From Leptospira hartskeerlii (GTDB taxonomy: Bacteria; Spirochaetota; Leptospiria; Leptospirales; Leptospiraceae), in NCBI RefSeq assembly GCF_002811475.1, contig NZ_NPDL01000007.1:202031-266030 (forward strand): a DNA stretch of 64,000 nucleotides, read 5' to 3'. Below, in pieces: positions 36,363 to 46,276 of the stretch. Position numbers and translations under genes: made by a program. The notes below the pieces were generated by a model. That model saw only the letters and a program-made list of their open reading frames with translations, was not told the DNA's origin and did no database searches. Numbering within the stretch: position 1 is the stretch's first letter; the number at the start of each line of letters is the position of its first letter.

Positions 36363-37979
36363 TCACTTATCTAAAACGGGTGCAGTTAAATTCTTATTCT
36401 GAGAGTTTTCCTCGTCAGCGTTTACATCTATCCCGCCTGCGGCGTCCGGTTTTTTAGAATTAGTATATTCGAATATATTGAAAGGTTGGATCTCATCATC
36501 AGTAGGTAATTGAGTGTTTTTCCAACCACCGCCTAATGCTCTAATTAATCTAACGGAAGCTCTGTTTAATTCTGTCTTAACAAGAATTGCATCGATTCGA
36601 GCATCTAAAGTATTTACTTGGGCATAGATCAATTCCAAACTGTTACTTAAGCCGCCTTTGTACAGCGCCATTGTCATATTTTGTACTTGGGATGCGGCAT
36701 CGACTGCTTGGTCCTGTCGTTGGGATTGCTCCGACATGTAAGTAGTTTCTGTTAGTCCATTCTCCACTTCTCTAAATGCGTTTAAAACTGTTGAACGATA
36801 AATATCCTCCGTTTCTCGATATGCAGACCATGCCTGTTGTAATTGAGCTCTACGATATCCGCCTTGAAAAATTGGAAGAGAAACTGTGGAACCGTAAGAC
36901 CAGAAGCTATTGGCGAGTTGGACTAAATTAACTCCTCCTTCGAATCCTCCTCCTGCACTAAAAGAAATATTAGGGAAGAATGCTGCTCGAGCTATTCCTA
37001 TATTACGATTAGCTAATGCCATTTTGCGCTCCATGGAAGCGATGTCAGGTCTACGTTCTAATAGGGTGGATGGAAGAGTAGCCGGTACTTTAAACGTAAC
37101 TACATGGATCTCTTCCACTGGGGGGATCTTGAACCCGGACGGAGCTCTATTGAGTAGGATAGCAATCGCATTCTCAGTTACTCTCATCTTAGATTGTATA
37201 TCTAAACGTTTTGCTTGGGTGCTGGAAAGAAGATATTGTGCTCTCTGCACGTCCAGTTCTGGTGCGATGCCTCCCTTGTATCTTTCATTTACAAGATTTA
37301 AAGATTGTTCATAAAATTCTATCGATTGACGGTATGTTGTATCTTGAGCATTCAAACCTTTAAAAGTAAAATAATCAGCAGCAAGTTCTGCCTGCAGACT
37401 TAAACGAGCTAAGGCAAAATCTGCGGCCACCGACTGTGCATTATAAATTTGTGCTCTTGTGGAATTTCTGATAGAAGACCAAAAGTCAGGTTCCCAGGAA
37501 GCAATCCCTCCTAAGGTAGCGGTCCCTTCTTGATTTGCTTCTCCTGCTCCTCTAAAAAGTCGATTGTCAGATTGTTTATTATTGGATCCGCTTAAACCGA
37601 CTCCAAGATGAGGGATCAACTGGGAACGGACTTTGAGCATTGCATCTCTTGCTTGCACAAATCTTTCTGCAGCAGCTTGCAAATCTGGATTCGCAGCGAT
37701 TGCTTGTTCTTCTAATTTGTTTAATACGGGATCGTTAAAAAGTTTCCACCAATCTGCTTGTATCGCTTCTCCTTCGGAGGGATTTGCTTTTACAAAAGGA
37801 CCGGATCCGCTCCAAGAATCCGGGACCACATAATCGGGACTTAAGTATTTAGGAGCAAGATCGAATGCAGGGCCATTCAAACAGGAAACCAATAAGACAG
37901 CCAATGATAAAAGCATGAAGCATCGTCCTACGACGATGTTTTGCATTTTTGTTTTATTTATTTTTTGAGATCGGTTCAT
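36363..37979 (-). CDS. RND efflux outer-membrane factor (NodT/OprM type lipoprotein)
   Basis: The 538-residue TolC-like protein forms the outer-membrane channel of the efflux pump. It has a lipobox VLLVSC after the signal peptide, the WWKLFNDPVLNKLEEQAIAANPDL start typical of OprM/NodT, two OEP repeats, and NISFSAGGGFEGG. The start overlaps the adaptor gene by four bases (ATGA). A hydrophilic C-terminal tail of about 50 residues after ALGGGWKN is longer than usual. Confidence 0.9.
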   Translation of the reverse strand: MNRSQKINKTKMQNIVVGRCFMLLSLAVLLVSCLNGPAFDLAPKYLSPDYVVPDSWSGSGPFVKANPSEGEAIQADWWKLFNDPVLNKLEEQAIAANPDLQAAAERFVQARDAMLKVRSQLIPHLGVGLSGSNNKQSDNRLFRGAGEANQEGTATLGGIASWEPDFWSSIRNSTRAQIYNAQSVAADFALARLSLQAELAADYFTFKGLNAQDTTYRQSIEFYEQSLNLVNERYKGGIAPELDVQRAQYLLSSTQAKRLDIQSKMRVTENAIAILLNRAPSGFKIPPVEEIHVVTFKVPATLPSTLLERRPDIASMERKMALANRNIGIARAAFFPNISFSAGGGFEGGVNLVQLANSFWSYGSTVSLPIFQGGYRRAQLQQAWSAYRETEDIYRSTVLNAFREVENGLTETTYMSEQSQRQDQAVDAASQVQNMTMALYKGGLSNSLELIYAQVNTLDARIDAILVKTELNRASVRLIRALGGGWKNTQLPTDDEIQPFNIFEYTNSKKPDAAGGIDVNADEENSQNKNLTAPVLDK

Positions 37980-39178
37980 TTGGATGCTACTGGTTCAAGT
38001 TTTGAACCTTCTTCCTTAGAGGTGTATCCAGTTCTTGGTTCTACCACTCTAACCTGATCTCCTTCCAATAAAGAGGCAGAAGGATTATTCACAATTCGGT
38101 CGTTTGTGCTAACTCCGTCTCTTACTTCTATAATAGAATCTATGATCTTGTTCACAGTGATCGGTTTGAAATGAACCTTATTATCTTGGGTGACAGTTGC
38201 AACTTGAGTGCCGTTTTCATCGAAGACCAAAGAGCTGGAAGGTATTGTCAAAAGATCTTTCTTAACAGGCGCAGTGAGAGTCACTTGCGCATAAGAACCG
38301 GGCCATAAGGATCTGTCCTTATTATCTATCGTGAATTCTGCAATTACCGTTCTCATATTCAGGTCGAAACCTTTAGAGAGAGTAAGGAAGTTTGCTACGA
38401 ATTTTCGATTCGGAAATTGTTGCACAGTAAGTTCCGCAGTTAGTCCAGGCTTCAATAAATAAGCGAAAGTTCCCGGAACAGAAACGAATAAACGCATTCT
38501 ATGGATATCTGCTACAGTAAATAGGTTGGAAGGTGTTTTGCTATCATCAATATTTCCTTCTTGTGTTACGTAATCACCCACGTTTATATTTCTTTGGATC
38601 ACTACTCCATTAAAAGGAGCGACTATCGTTTTGAAATTGATCCTGGCTTTATACTTATCCACATTCTTTTCAGCAGATTTCAGTTTAGCTTCTTCGGAAT
38701 TTTTATCCGCTACAGCTACCGAAATGGACTGTTCTGAAACAGCATGAGAACTTCTTAATGCTAGATATCTATCCGCGGTAACTGCTGCTAGTTTGTATTT
38801 CGCTTTTTGGGAATCTAAGTCTGCCTCTGCTTGCGCATATTCCGCATCTAGGGCGGGGACTTTGATCCGTGCAAGTACGTCTCCTTCTTTTACTTCTGCT
38901 CCATAGTCTTTATACCACATCTTCACATAACCAGGGACCTGAGCATAGATCACCGCCTCATACCATGCGCGAACTGTTCCAGGTAGAGTAATCGTCTCTA
39001 AAGGATTGGGAGGTGTAGGACTTACTACGGAAACGTTCGGAATGGATGCTTCCAAGGCTTCCTTTCGGAACTCTTCGGCGCTATGTATTTGTTGATAGAA
39101 TATATAGCACAGAAATATGACTCCGAATGAGATTGTGGATAATGTTAAAAGTTTCTTTTTAGGTACTGTTGGGATCAT
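37976..39178 (-). CDS. RND efflux periplasmic adaptor (membrane fusion protein)
   Basis: The 400-residue adaptor has one N-terminal membrane anchor (LSTISFGVIFLCYIFY), a biotinyl-lipoyl-like half motif PGTVRAWYEAVIYAQVPGYV, a coiled-coil hairpin (about residues 110-175) with AEYAQAEADLDSQKAKYKLA, then the second lipoyl half INFKTIVAPFNGVVIQRNINVGDYV and beta-barrel domains. It bridges the inner-membrane pump and the outer-membrane factor. Its start and stop both overlap the neighbouring genes by four bases. Confidence 0.92.
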   Translation of the reverse strand: MIPTVPKKKLLTLSTISFGVIFLCYIFYQQIHSAEEFRKEALEASIPNVSVVSPTPPNPLETITLPGTVRAWYEAVIYAQVPGYVKMWYKDYGAEVKEGDVLARIKVPALDAEYAQAEADLDSQKAKYKLAAVTADRYLALRSSHAVSEQSISVAVADKNSEEAKLKSAEKNVDKYKARINFKTIVAPFNGVVIQRNINVGDYVTQEGNIDDSKTPSNLFTVADIHRMRLFVSVPGTFAYLLKPGLTAELTVQQFPNRKFVANFLTLSKGFDLNMRTVIAEFTIDNKDRSLWPGSYAQVTLTAPVKKDLLTIPSSSLVFDENGTQVATVTQDNKVHFKPITVNKIIDSIIEVRDGVSTNDRIVNNPSASLLEGDQVRVVEPRTGYTSKEEGSKLEPVASK

Positions 39179-42100
39179 TTGGAACTTTCCTTTTGGATTT
39201 TTGCACGGTTATTATAGATGATCGCATAGATACAAGGTACGAAGAAGAGTGTGGCGAATGTCGCAACAGTCAATCCTCCGATCACGGCTCTGCCCAAAGG
39301 AGCATTTTGAGAATTACTTATGGACATTGGCACCATTCCGATGATCATCGCAGAAGCAGTCATAAGCACAGGTCTAATCCTAGAATATCCTGCTTCGATA
39401 GCTGCCCTTACTGCGTCTCCATGAACTTCTAAACGGTCTCTTGCATAAGAAACTACTAATATAGAATTTGCAGTAGCAGTTCCCATACACATGATCGCTC
39501 CGGTTAATGCGGGCACTGAGATATATGTGCGTGTTATAAATAGAGACCAGGCGATCCCTGCTAATGCACCTGGAAGTGCAGTGATGATAATGAACGGGTC
39601 CGTCCAAGATTGGAAGTTCACCACGATCAAAAGATAAACCAGAAGAATTGCAACAAAGAGTCCGCCTATCAGTTCGATATAAGCGCTTCTCATCGTCTCT
39701 GCTTGGCCGAGGATCTCTATTGCAGCTCCTCTCGGGAGTTCGCTTTTCATGGAGTCCATGATCTTTTGAGCATCACTTAAGACTCCTCCTAAGTCTCTAC
39801 CTTCTGCGGAAACATACACGTCGATTAAAGGTAAAAGGTTTTGGTGAGTCACTAAACCCGGAGTTCCTGTTGGAGTGATATTGGCAACGTTTCCTAAGAG
39901 TTGTATTCCATTTTCTGAATTATCCTGTAAGTCTCCTCGATTGACAGGAACAGTCAGTAAATCTTCAGTTCTTCTCATCTGAGGTTGCGGAACATAAATA
40001 TTAATTTGATAAGATAGCCCTGTCTTTCGATCCATCCAATATTCTTGGTCAATCTGTTGGCTTCCTGAAGTCGCGAGTAACATATTCTCTGCAACTGATT
40101 TCATCGGAAGATCAACATTGATCCCTAAACTTCTATTTCCATCTACGAGCAGAGTAGGTGTACTCATTGTTTGTTGGATCACAACATCTGCCGCGCCTGG
40201 AATTGTTTTCAATTTACCCTGAAGTTTTTGAGCAAATTCAAAATTCTTTTCTAGATCCATTCCATTGATTTGGATATCTATTGGAGAGGGTGAACCGAAG
40301 TTTAGGATCTTTGAAGTCAAGTCCGCAGGTTGGAATGTGAACACTGTCCCTGGATAAAGTTCGCTTAATCCTTTTCTGAGAGTTTGTCTGTAATCCCATA
40401 CTGGCGATTCTTCATCTTTTAACGAAATTGTTAGATCGCAATCCTGAGAACCGATTGTAGGAGTAGGGATGAATGCAAGGTTATGAGGTCCTACCGGTAG
40501 GCCACAGTTACTAAGAACACTCTCTACCTTGCCAGGAAGTAATTTTTTAATATCTTCCGAAACCAAAGTGGCAATCCTTCCGGAAACTTCTATCCTAGTT
40601 CCCAAAGGTGCACGCATATGCATTTGTAAAGTTCCCGCTTTGATCTCAGGGAAAAAGTCTCTACCATTCATATAGAATAGAAGAAGGGATCCGGTTGCTA
40701 TCGCTAAGAATATCTTCACAAATCTTTTACGATCCGCTATTACTTTCTGTAGAAGAATATAATAACGTTCCCTGAATTCAGTGAAGTTATGTTCGAATCC
40801 TTTTTGAAAACGTATTAAGAAATCGATCCATTCCGTAAGAAAAGCGAAACGAGAATTTGTTTTCTTAGAAACAGTATGCGCAATATGTTTTGCAGCTCCT
40901 TTAGAATGAGATCCGTGCTTACCGTTCTCAGGAGAATGGTGAGCCGTTAGCAAATATTTTGCCATGGTAGGAACAAGAGTCCTAGAAAGAATGAAGGAAG
41001 CTATCATTGCAAGTGCTACCGCTTCTGCCATTGGCTTGAATAACCAACCTGAAACTCCACTCAATTGAAAGAGAGGGAACCAAACGATTACGATAGCGAG
41101 AGTGGCAACAAATGTAGGAATTACGATCTCGTTAGCTGCATCTATGATCGCCTTCTCCAATGGTTTACCCATCTCTATATGAGTATCTATATTCTCAATC
41201 ATCACTGTGGCATCATCCACAAGGATACCCACAGCCAAAGCCAAACCTCCTAAGGTCATTACGTTGATAGATTCTCCGAGCAAATGAAGCCCTATGATGG
41301 AACTTAAGAGAGAAAGTGGAATTGAAGTAGCGATAATGGTAGTCGCTCTCCAAGAACCTAAAAAGAGTAACACTACAAGTCCAGTAAGACCAGCAGCCAA
41401 AATCATTTCATGTACAACGTTCTCTATGGAATCCTTAACGAATATAGAAGCGTCGTTTAATAGTTTAATCTCTACATCGTCTGGAGAGATTTGTTTGATC
41501 CTAGGCAGGGTTTTACGAATTCCATCGACCACATCTAGAGTAGATGCATCACCGCTCTTCATTACTACGATCAAAACGGATTGTTTTCCGTCCACGAGCA
41601 CTGAGTTTAATTGGGGAGGGCCGCCTAATGCAACGCTTGCAACATCTCTCATAAAGAATGTGCTATTCCCGACTCTCTTGATCGGAATATTATTAAAATC
41701 TTCTACTTGGATCGGGATTGCATTTGTCATTACCATCCAATCGGTCTTGCCTATCTTCTGGTCTCCCGCAGGCAATACGGCACTCTGTTCATTGAACGCC
41801 TTGAATACATCCATAGGCGACAGGTTCCTAGATAAAAGTTTTTGTTTATCTAGTGAGACCAATAATTGCATTGGAGTTCCTCCATACGGCTGAGGAATAA
41901 TTGCGCCAGGGATCGTAACGAGTAAGGAACGTATCCTCATGAAGGCGAGGTTATAAAGTTCTGCAGGAGTCATCTTTTCCGATGTGACTTGAAGCATTGC
42001 AACCGGAACGGAAGAAGCTTCCAATCTCATGATCATAGGAGGAGAAATATCCGGAGGCAAGGAAGTGACCACTGTCTGCGAAATTGCAGCCACCTCCGCT

Positions 42101-42420
42101 TCTGCACCTGCGAGATCAGTATGAGGTTGCAATTCTATATTGATAATACTACTTCCGTAATAGGATCTGCTATTAATACTTTTGATCCCTTCTACAGTAC
42201 TTGTTAATGCTCTTTCAAAAAAGTAAGTGATCCTTCCGGCAACATCTTCAGGAAGCATGCCTTGGTAGCCCCATACTACCGAGATAACCGGAATTTTGAT
42301 GTTTGGAAAAACATCAGTAGGGGCTTTGAAAATTGATTGTATCCCAAAGAACAGGATTAGAATAGCGAGGACCACGAAGGTATAAGGTCTTTTTAGAGCA
42401 ATGAGAACGATTTCATTCAT
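39175..42420 (-). CDS. RND efflux transporter permease
   Basis: The 1081-residue proton-driven pump has 12 helices with two large periplasmic loops. The start TFVVLAILILFFGIQSIFKA and DVFPNIKIPVISV, the TM4 motif LAVGILVDDATVMIENI with paired Asp residues for proton transfer, and the second-half LTGAIMCMGTATANSILVV are characteristic. A His- and Lys-rich loop of about 40 residues near 500-540 (HHSPENGKHGSHSKG) is unusual. Order pump-adaptor-channel differs from the common adaptor-pump-channel. The operon is divergent from a 7TM-AraC regulator that probably controls it. Confidence 0.92.
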   Translation of the reverse strand: MNEIVLIALKRPYTFVVLAILILFFGIQSIFKAPTDVFPNIKIPVISVVWGYQGMLPEDVAGRITYFFERALTSTVEGIKSINSRSYYGSSIINIELQPHTDLAGAEAEVAAISQTVVTSLPPDISPPMIMRLEASSVPVAMLQVTSEKMTPAELYNLAFMRIRSLLVTIPGAIIPQPYGGTPMQLLVSLDKQKLLSRNLSPMDVFKAFNEQSAVLPAGDQKIGKTDWMVMTNAIPIQVEDFNNIPIKRVGNSTFFMRDVASVALGGPPQLNSVLVDGKQSVLIVVMKSGDASTLDVVDGIRKTLPRIKQISPDDVEIKLLNDASIFVKDSIENVVHEMILAAGLTGLVVLLFLGSWRATTIIATSIPLSLLSSIIGLHLLGESINVMTLGGLALAVGILVDDATVMIENIDTHIEMGKPLEKAIIDAANEIVIPTFVATLAIVIVWFPLFQLSGVSGWLFKPMAEAVALAMIASFILSRTLVPTMAKYLLTAHHSPENGKHGSHSKGAAKHIAHTVSKKTNSRFAFLTEWIDFLIRFQKGFEHNFTEFRERYYILLQKVIADRKRFVKIFLAIATGSLLLFYMNGRDFFPEIKAGTLQMHMRAPLGTRIEVSGRIATLVSEDIKKLLPGKVESVLSNCGLPVGPHNLAFIPTPTIGSQDCDLTISLKDEESPVWDYRQTLRKGLSELYPGTVFTFQPADLTSKILNFGSPSPIDIQINGMDLEKNFEFAQKLQGKLKTIPGAADVVIQQTMSTPTLLVDGNRSLGINVDLPMKSVAENMLLATSGSQQIDQEYWMDRKTGLSYQINIYVPQPQMRRTEDLLTVPVNRGDLQDNSENGIQLLGNVANITPTGTPGLVTHQNLLPLIDVYVSAEGRDLGGVLSDAQKIMDSMKSELPRGAAIEILGQAETMRSAYIELIGGLFVAILLVYLLIVVNFQSWTDPFIIITALPGALAGIAWSLFITRTYISVPALTGAIMCMGTATANSILVVSYARDRLEVHGDAVRAAIEAGYSRIRPVLMTASAMIIGMVPMSISNSQNAPLGRAVIGGLTVATFATLFFVPCIYAIIYNNRAKIQKESSK

Positions 42421-42496
42421 TTTGTTTCCTCATATATTAGTAGCATTTAATATGGAGAAAATCGTCCCGGTTTATAAGTTTGGACTGGATTCTTGA

Positions 42497-44068
42497 ATGA
42501 ACAATAAGTATAGAATGAAAGTATTTCTGATCTGGATCTTGGTTTTGAGCGTTTCTACTCAAGTCTATTCCCAAGGGAATGAAGAGAAAGTGGGGCATCT
42601 TCGCATCCAGGATTCTAACCAAACACACTGGAAGCAGATCGACGATTTTTCCGTGCTTCTGGATTGGGGATTTTACCCGGAACCAATCGATCTACGCTTT
42701 CGGATTGGTAATTTACCCGAGGAATCCAAGACCGAATTTTTGATCTTTCCATGGAGTCTCCTCGATTCTGTTCAGGTTTGCGATCTAAAAGGAGATTGTC
42801 TGCAGGCAGGTTTTATACATCCGGTCAATGAATGGCTGGTTCCAGGGATATTTCCTGTTTTTCCCCTCAGAAAATTCCTGGAAAATAGCTCCGAGATCAA
42901 TATTAGGATCCAGTCTAGAAACTATATACTCTCCGAGGTTCGCCTAGTAAGCGCGGAAGAGTTATATTCTATTTCAACGGTTTATTCGGGCATAGTATTC
43001 TCACTTCTCGCGCTTGTGATCGTTCAGATCGCTTATCTTATTAATTCTTATATTCGTCTTCGCTCCAAATGGATCTTGTATCAGATCCTATTCTCTTTTG
43101 GGATAGGGCTTACATTTTTATTCGTGTCCGGGATAGGTTCCAGATACGTTTTTCCAGGATTCGGATTCCCTCTTTCTTTAGGGAAGAAGATCATGATAGG
43201 TTATCTGATCATTTCAGGCACTCTGTGGGTTTCGCATTTTCTGAAGATTAGGCAAAATTTTAAACCAGTTTGGTACTTTTATAATGTAGTGAACATTCTG
43301 ACTGCGATCATGATCGCTTTAAGTTTTACTAAATTTCCCAGACAATTCGTTTCTCGCTCCTTTACTATTTTTTATTTGGCAGTGACCGGGACAGCGATTG
43401 TTCTTAGCTTGGTTGCCACAAAACGAAAGACAATCCAAACACGTTGGTTTGTGCTCGGAATGTTCTCATTACTTGCGATAGAAATATTAAATATCATTTC
43501 ATATAAGGCATTTTTTTCCTTCGATGGAAAAAGCTTCCTATTCTTTATAGCATTCTTCGTTCCCGTAAATATATTCCTGACCAGTCGCTCTGTTAGGACT
43601 CGGATCAGGGAATTGGAACATGAGATTTCATTAAGAAGAGAAGAGCTTAGGAACTTCCATAGCGATAAGACATCCTCAGATGGATTGGCAAAGAAGAAGT
43701 CCACCATTATAGGTATCAATGTAGACGACACATTGGCTCGATTGAACAAACTTCTGGATGAGGACAAGATCTATTTAGAAGAAGAATTAAGGATCAGCGA
43801 TCTTGCCGCGGTTTTAGGATTATCGGTACATCAGGTTTCCGAACTTTTGAACCAAGTATTGAATATTTCTTTTCCGGATCTGCTTAAGAAATATAGGATA
43901 GAAGAGGCTAAACGGATTATTCTAAATGATCCTTCTGCAAATATACTGGACTTGGCGTTCTCTGTGGGTTTCCAGTCTAAGTCTTCTTTTTATGATTCTT
44001 TTAAGAAGCAAACTGGATTGACTCCTCAGGAATTTAAGAAATCGGCTTCGCCCGATCCAATTGATTAA
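42497..44068 (+). CDS. 7TM sensor fused to AraC-type DNA-binding domain
   Basis: The 523-residue protein has a signal peptide (VFLIWILVLSVSTQVYS), a periplasmic domain (about 25-160) of the 7TMR-DISM extracellular kind, seven helices (about 165-370, e.g. GIVFSLLALVIVQIAYLIN, ILYQILFSFGIGLTFLFV), and a C-terminal AraC HTH domain: SDLAAVLGLSVHQVSELLNQ and DLAFSVGFQSKSSFYDSFKK. A membrane-held transcription factor of this sort senses an extracytoplasmic signal and must act on DNA from the membrane. It is 76 bases from and divergent to the RND operon, its most likely target. Confidence 0.88.
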   Translation: MNNKYRMKVFLIWILVLSVSTQVYSQGNEEKVGHLRIQDSNQTHWKQIDDFSVLLDWGFYPEPIDLRFRIGNLPEESKTEFLIFPWSLLDSVQVCDLKGDCLQAGFIHPVNEWLVPGIFPVFPLRKFLENSSEINIRIQSRNYILSEVRLVSAEELYSISTVYSGIVFSLLALVIVQIAYLINSYIRLRSKWILYQILFSFGIGLTFLFVSGIGSRYVFPGFGFPLSLGKKIMIGYLIISGTLWVSHFLKIRQNFKPVWYFYNVVNILTAIMIALSFTKFPRQFVSRSFTIFYLAVTGTAIVLSLVATKRKTIQTRWFVLGMFSLLAIEILNIISYKAFFSFDGKSFLFFIAFFVPVNIFLTSRSVRTRIRELEHEISLRREELRNFHSDKTSSDGLAKKKSTIIGINVDDTLARLNKLLDEDKIYLEEELRISDLAAVLGLSVHQVSELLNQVLNISFPDLLKKYRIEEAKRIILNDPSANILDLAFSVGFQSKSSFYDSFKKQTGLTPQEFKKSASPDPID

Positions 44069-44270
44069 AAGATCAATAGCAATTGATCTTCCGCTTCTGT
44101 CGCGATGTCGTTAAAACGATTCGTATATTTCTCTAAACCTTAAAAATGACTACGTCCGCATGAGATTCGGCTACTCGAATAATCCGACCTAACTGAACTT
44201 CCGGTTTTCTAAATTCATCAGAATATCAATTAACGCTTATACAGCGATCTCTAATTAAGGAGAGAAATTT

Positions 44271-45176
44271 ATGAAGATCATAGTTACAGGTTCGTTAGGG
44301 CATATCAGTAAGCCTCTTACGGAAAATCTAATTGAAAAGGGACATTCCGTTACGGTCATAAGCAGTAATTCGGAAAGGAAGAATGAAATAGAAGCGTTAG
44401 GAGCAATATCTGCAATCGGAAACATGCAGGATGCTGATTTCTTGTTTCATACTTTCCAAGGTGCTGATATTGTGTATGTGATGGAGGCGATCGGATATCA
44501 TAGCTTCTTCGATCAGAATTTAGATGTGACGGAAACGATCCGTAGGATCGCACTTAGTTATAAGGATGCAATCCAACGATCTGGGATAGAGAAAGTGGTC
44601 CATCTAAGTAGTATCGGAGCTCACACTGATTCAGGAAATGGCATTCTTGCATTTCATTACGTTGCGGAAAATATCTTGAAGCAGTTACCTCAAAATGTAT
44701 CCATTAAATTTATGCGCCCGGTCGGATTTTACTATAATATGTTCGCGTTTATACAGACGATCAAGGCCCAAGGTGCTATTATTTCCAATTATGAGGGAGA
44801 TGAGAAGGAACCGTGGGTATCTCCTTTGGATATTGCTACAGTGATATCGGAAGAAATCGATAAACCTTTTAATGGCAGAAGTATTCGATACATTGCTAGT
44901 GACGAGGCTTCTCCAAATGAAGTGGCTAAACTATTGGGAGAAGCGATCGGAAAGTCTGATTTAAAATGGACAGCCATTTCGGACGAGCAGCTATTAAACG
45001 GGATGATCTTGGCAGGAATGAATCCTAAAGCTGCGAAAGGTTTCACCGAGATGAACGCCTCTAGAAGGGGCGGCGTATTGTACGAAGATTACTATCGTAA
45101 CCGACCAATCTTAGGAAAAACCAAATTGAAAAACTTTGCATTAGAATTTGCGAAAGTTTACGATCAACATAAATAG
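44271..45176 (+). CDS. NmrA-like NAD(P)-binding protein
   Basis: The 301-residue atypical SDR starts with KIIVTGSLGHISKPLTENLI, a variant of the GxxGxxG motif, followed by VISSNSERKNEIEALGA and VVHLSSIGAHTDSGNGI, as in NmrA and azoreductase-like YtfG/QOR2 proteins. It has no clear YxxxK catalytic pair, so it may be a reductase of quinones or a redox sensor. GGAGAG lies seven bases before the ATG. An AraC gene follows after nine bases. The 202 bases upstream hold a likely promoter but no further gene. Confidence 0.82.
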   Translation: MKIIVTGSLGHISKPLTENLIEKGHSVTVISSNSERKNEIEALGAISAIGNMQDADFLFHTFQGADIVYVMEAIGYHSFFDQNLDVTETIRRIALSYKDAIQRSGIEKVVHLSSIGAHTDSGNGILAFHYVAENILKQLPQNVSIKFMRPVGFYYNMFAFIQTIKAQGAIISNYEGDEKEPWVSPLDIATVISEEIDKPFNGRSIRYIASDEASPNEVAKLLGEAIGKSDLKWTAISDEQLLNGMILAGMNPKAAKGFTEMNASRRGGVLYEDYYRNRPILGKTKLKNFALEFAKVYDQHK

Positions 45177-45185
45177 ATTAGTCGA

Positions 45186-46106
45186 ATGTTAAACAATCAG
45201 CCATATAGAATAAAAACGATCAGCGAATTCCACCATCTGAGAGGTTTACCAAAACCGGAGCATCCTTTGATCAGCGTAGTGGATTATACATCGATCAAAC
45301 ATTCTCCGGAATTCAACGTTACGAGTTGGACTTTGGATTTTTATTCGATCTCTCTCAAGAGAAATTCCGGCATAAAAATGAAATACGGACAGCAGGAATA
45401 CGATTTCGACGAGGGGATCTTATTCTTTATGGCGCCTGGTCAGGTGTTCAGGATCGAAGTAAACGGCGAGGCTAGAGTGGAACATTCCGGATGGATATTA
45501 CTTATCCATCCGGATTTTATTTGGAATACTTCTTTAGCGAAGAGCATTCGAAAATACGAATACTTTGATTATTCGGTAAATGAAGCCTTATTTCTTTCCG
45601 AGAAAGAAGAAGCTGTCGCCAATAATATCATTCAAAATATACGACAGGAGTATCATTCCAATATCGACAAATTCAGTCAGGATATCATTATCTCTCAAAT
45701 CGAAACCCTACTCAATTATTCCGAAAGATTCTATCATAGACAGTTCATTACGAGAAAGATCACTAATCATAGGATCCTGGATAGATTGGAAGAAGTATTA
45801 GCGGACTATTTTAGAGGGGGAGATCTAAAACAAAAAGGACTTCCTTCCGTTCAATACATTGCCGATGTAATCGGTGTTTCTCCGAATTATCTAAGCGGGT
45901 TGCTTAAGGTTTTGACCGGGCAAAGCACTCAGCAGCATATTCATAATAAGTTGATCGAAGAAGCAAAGGGAAAATTATCCACAACGGATCTTCCGATAAC
46001 TGCAATCGCTTACGAATTGGGGTTCGAACATTCACAGTCCTTTAGTAAACTATTTAAAAGTAAAACGAATCTTTCTCCTCAGGAGTTTAGACGTTCTTTC
46101 AATTAG
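45186..46106 (+). CDS. AraC family transcriptional regulator
   Basis: The 306-residue protein has an N-terminal cupin-like sensor (residues 40-110, MAPGQVFRIEVNGEARVEHS) and the AraC pair VQYIADVIGVSPNYLSGLLK and AIAYELGFEHSQSFSKLFKS, ending SPQEFRRSFN. The sequence is of the group that regulates neighbouring oxidoreductases. It is the second gene after the NmrA-like gene and probably controls that operon. A terminator-like hairpin lies about 125 bases downstream. Confidence 0.88.
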   Translation: MLNNQPYRIKTISEFHHLRGLPKPEHPLISVVDYTSIKHSPEFNVTSWTLDFYSISLKRNSGIKMKYGQQEYDFDEGILFFMAPGQVFRIEVNGEARVEHSGWILLIHPDFIWNTSLAKSIRKYEYFDYSVNEALFLSEKEEAVANNIIQNIRQEYHSNIDKFSQDIIISQIETLLNYSERFYHRQFITRKITNHRILDRLEEVLADYFRGGDLKQKGLPSVQYIADVIGVSPNYLSGLLKVLTGQSTQQHIHNKLIEEAKGKLSTTDLPITAIAYELGFEHSQSFSKLFKSKTNLSPQEFRRSFN

Positions 46107-46230
46107 ATCTTTCGATGTAGAATGGCGTGGATAAAGGCAGGGCGACCTGAAAGAATAAAAACAAAATTCTCTTATCAACTCATTTTCAAAGATTGTAAAT
46201 TAATTTCTATAATTTAGTTCGTAGAGAAAG

Positions 46231-46260
46231 AAATATCTCCCTCATTCGAGAGAGATATTT
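46231..46260. terminator. Bidirectional terminator hairpin
   Basis: AAATATCTC and GAGATATTT form the outer stem, with CTC/GAG pairing inside; TTTT follows on the plus strand. It lies between the convergent AraC gene and the LNS2/HAD gene, 16 bases after the latter's stop on the minus strand. Confidence 0.6.
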
Positions 46261-46276
46261 TCAATAAAGGTGTTTT

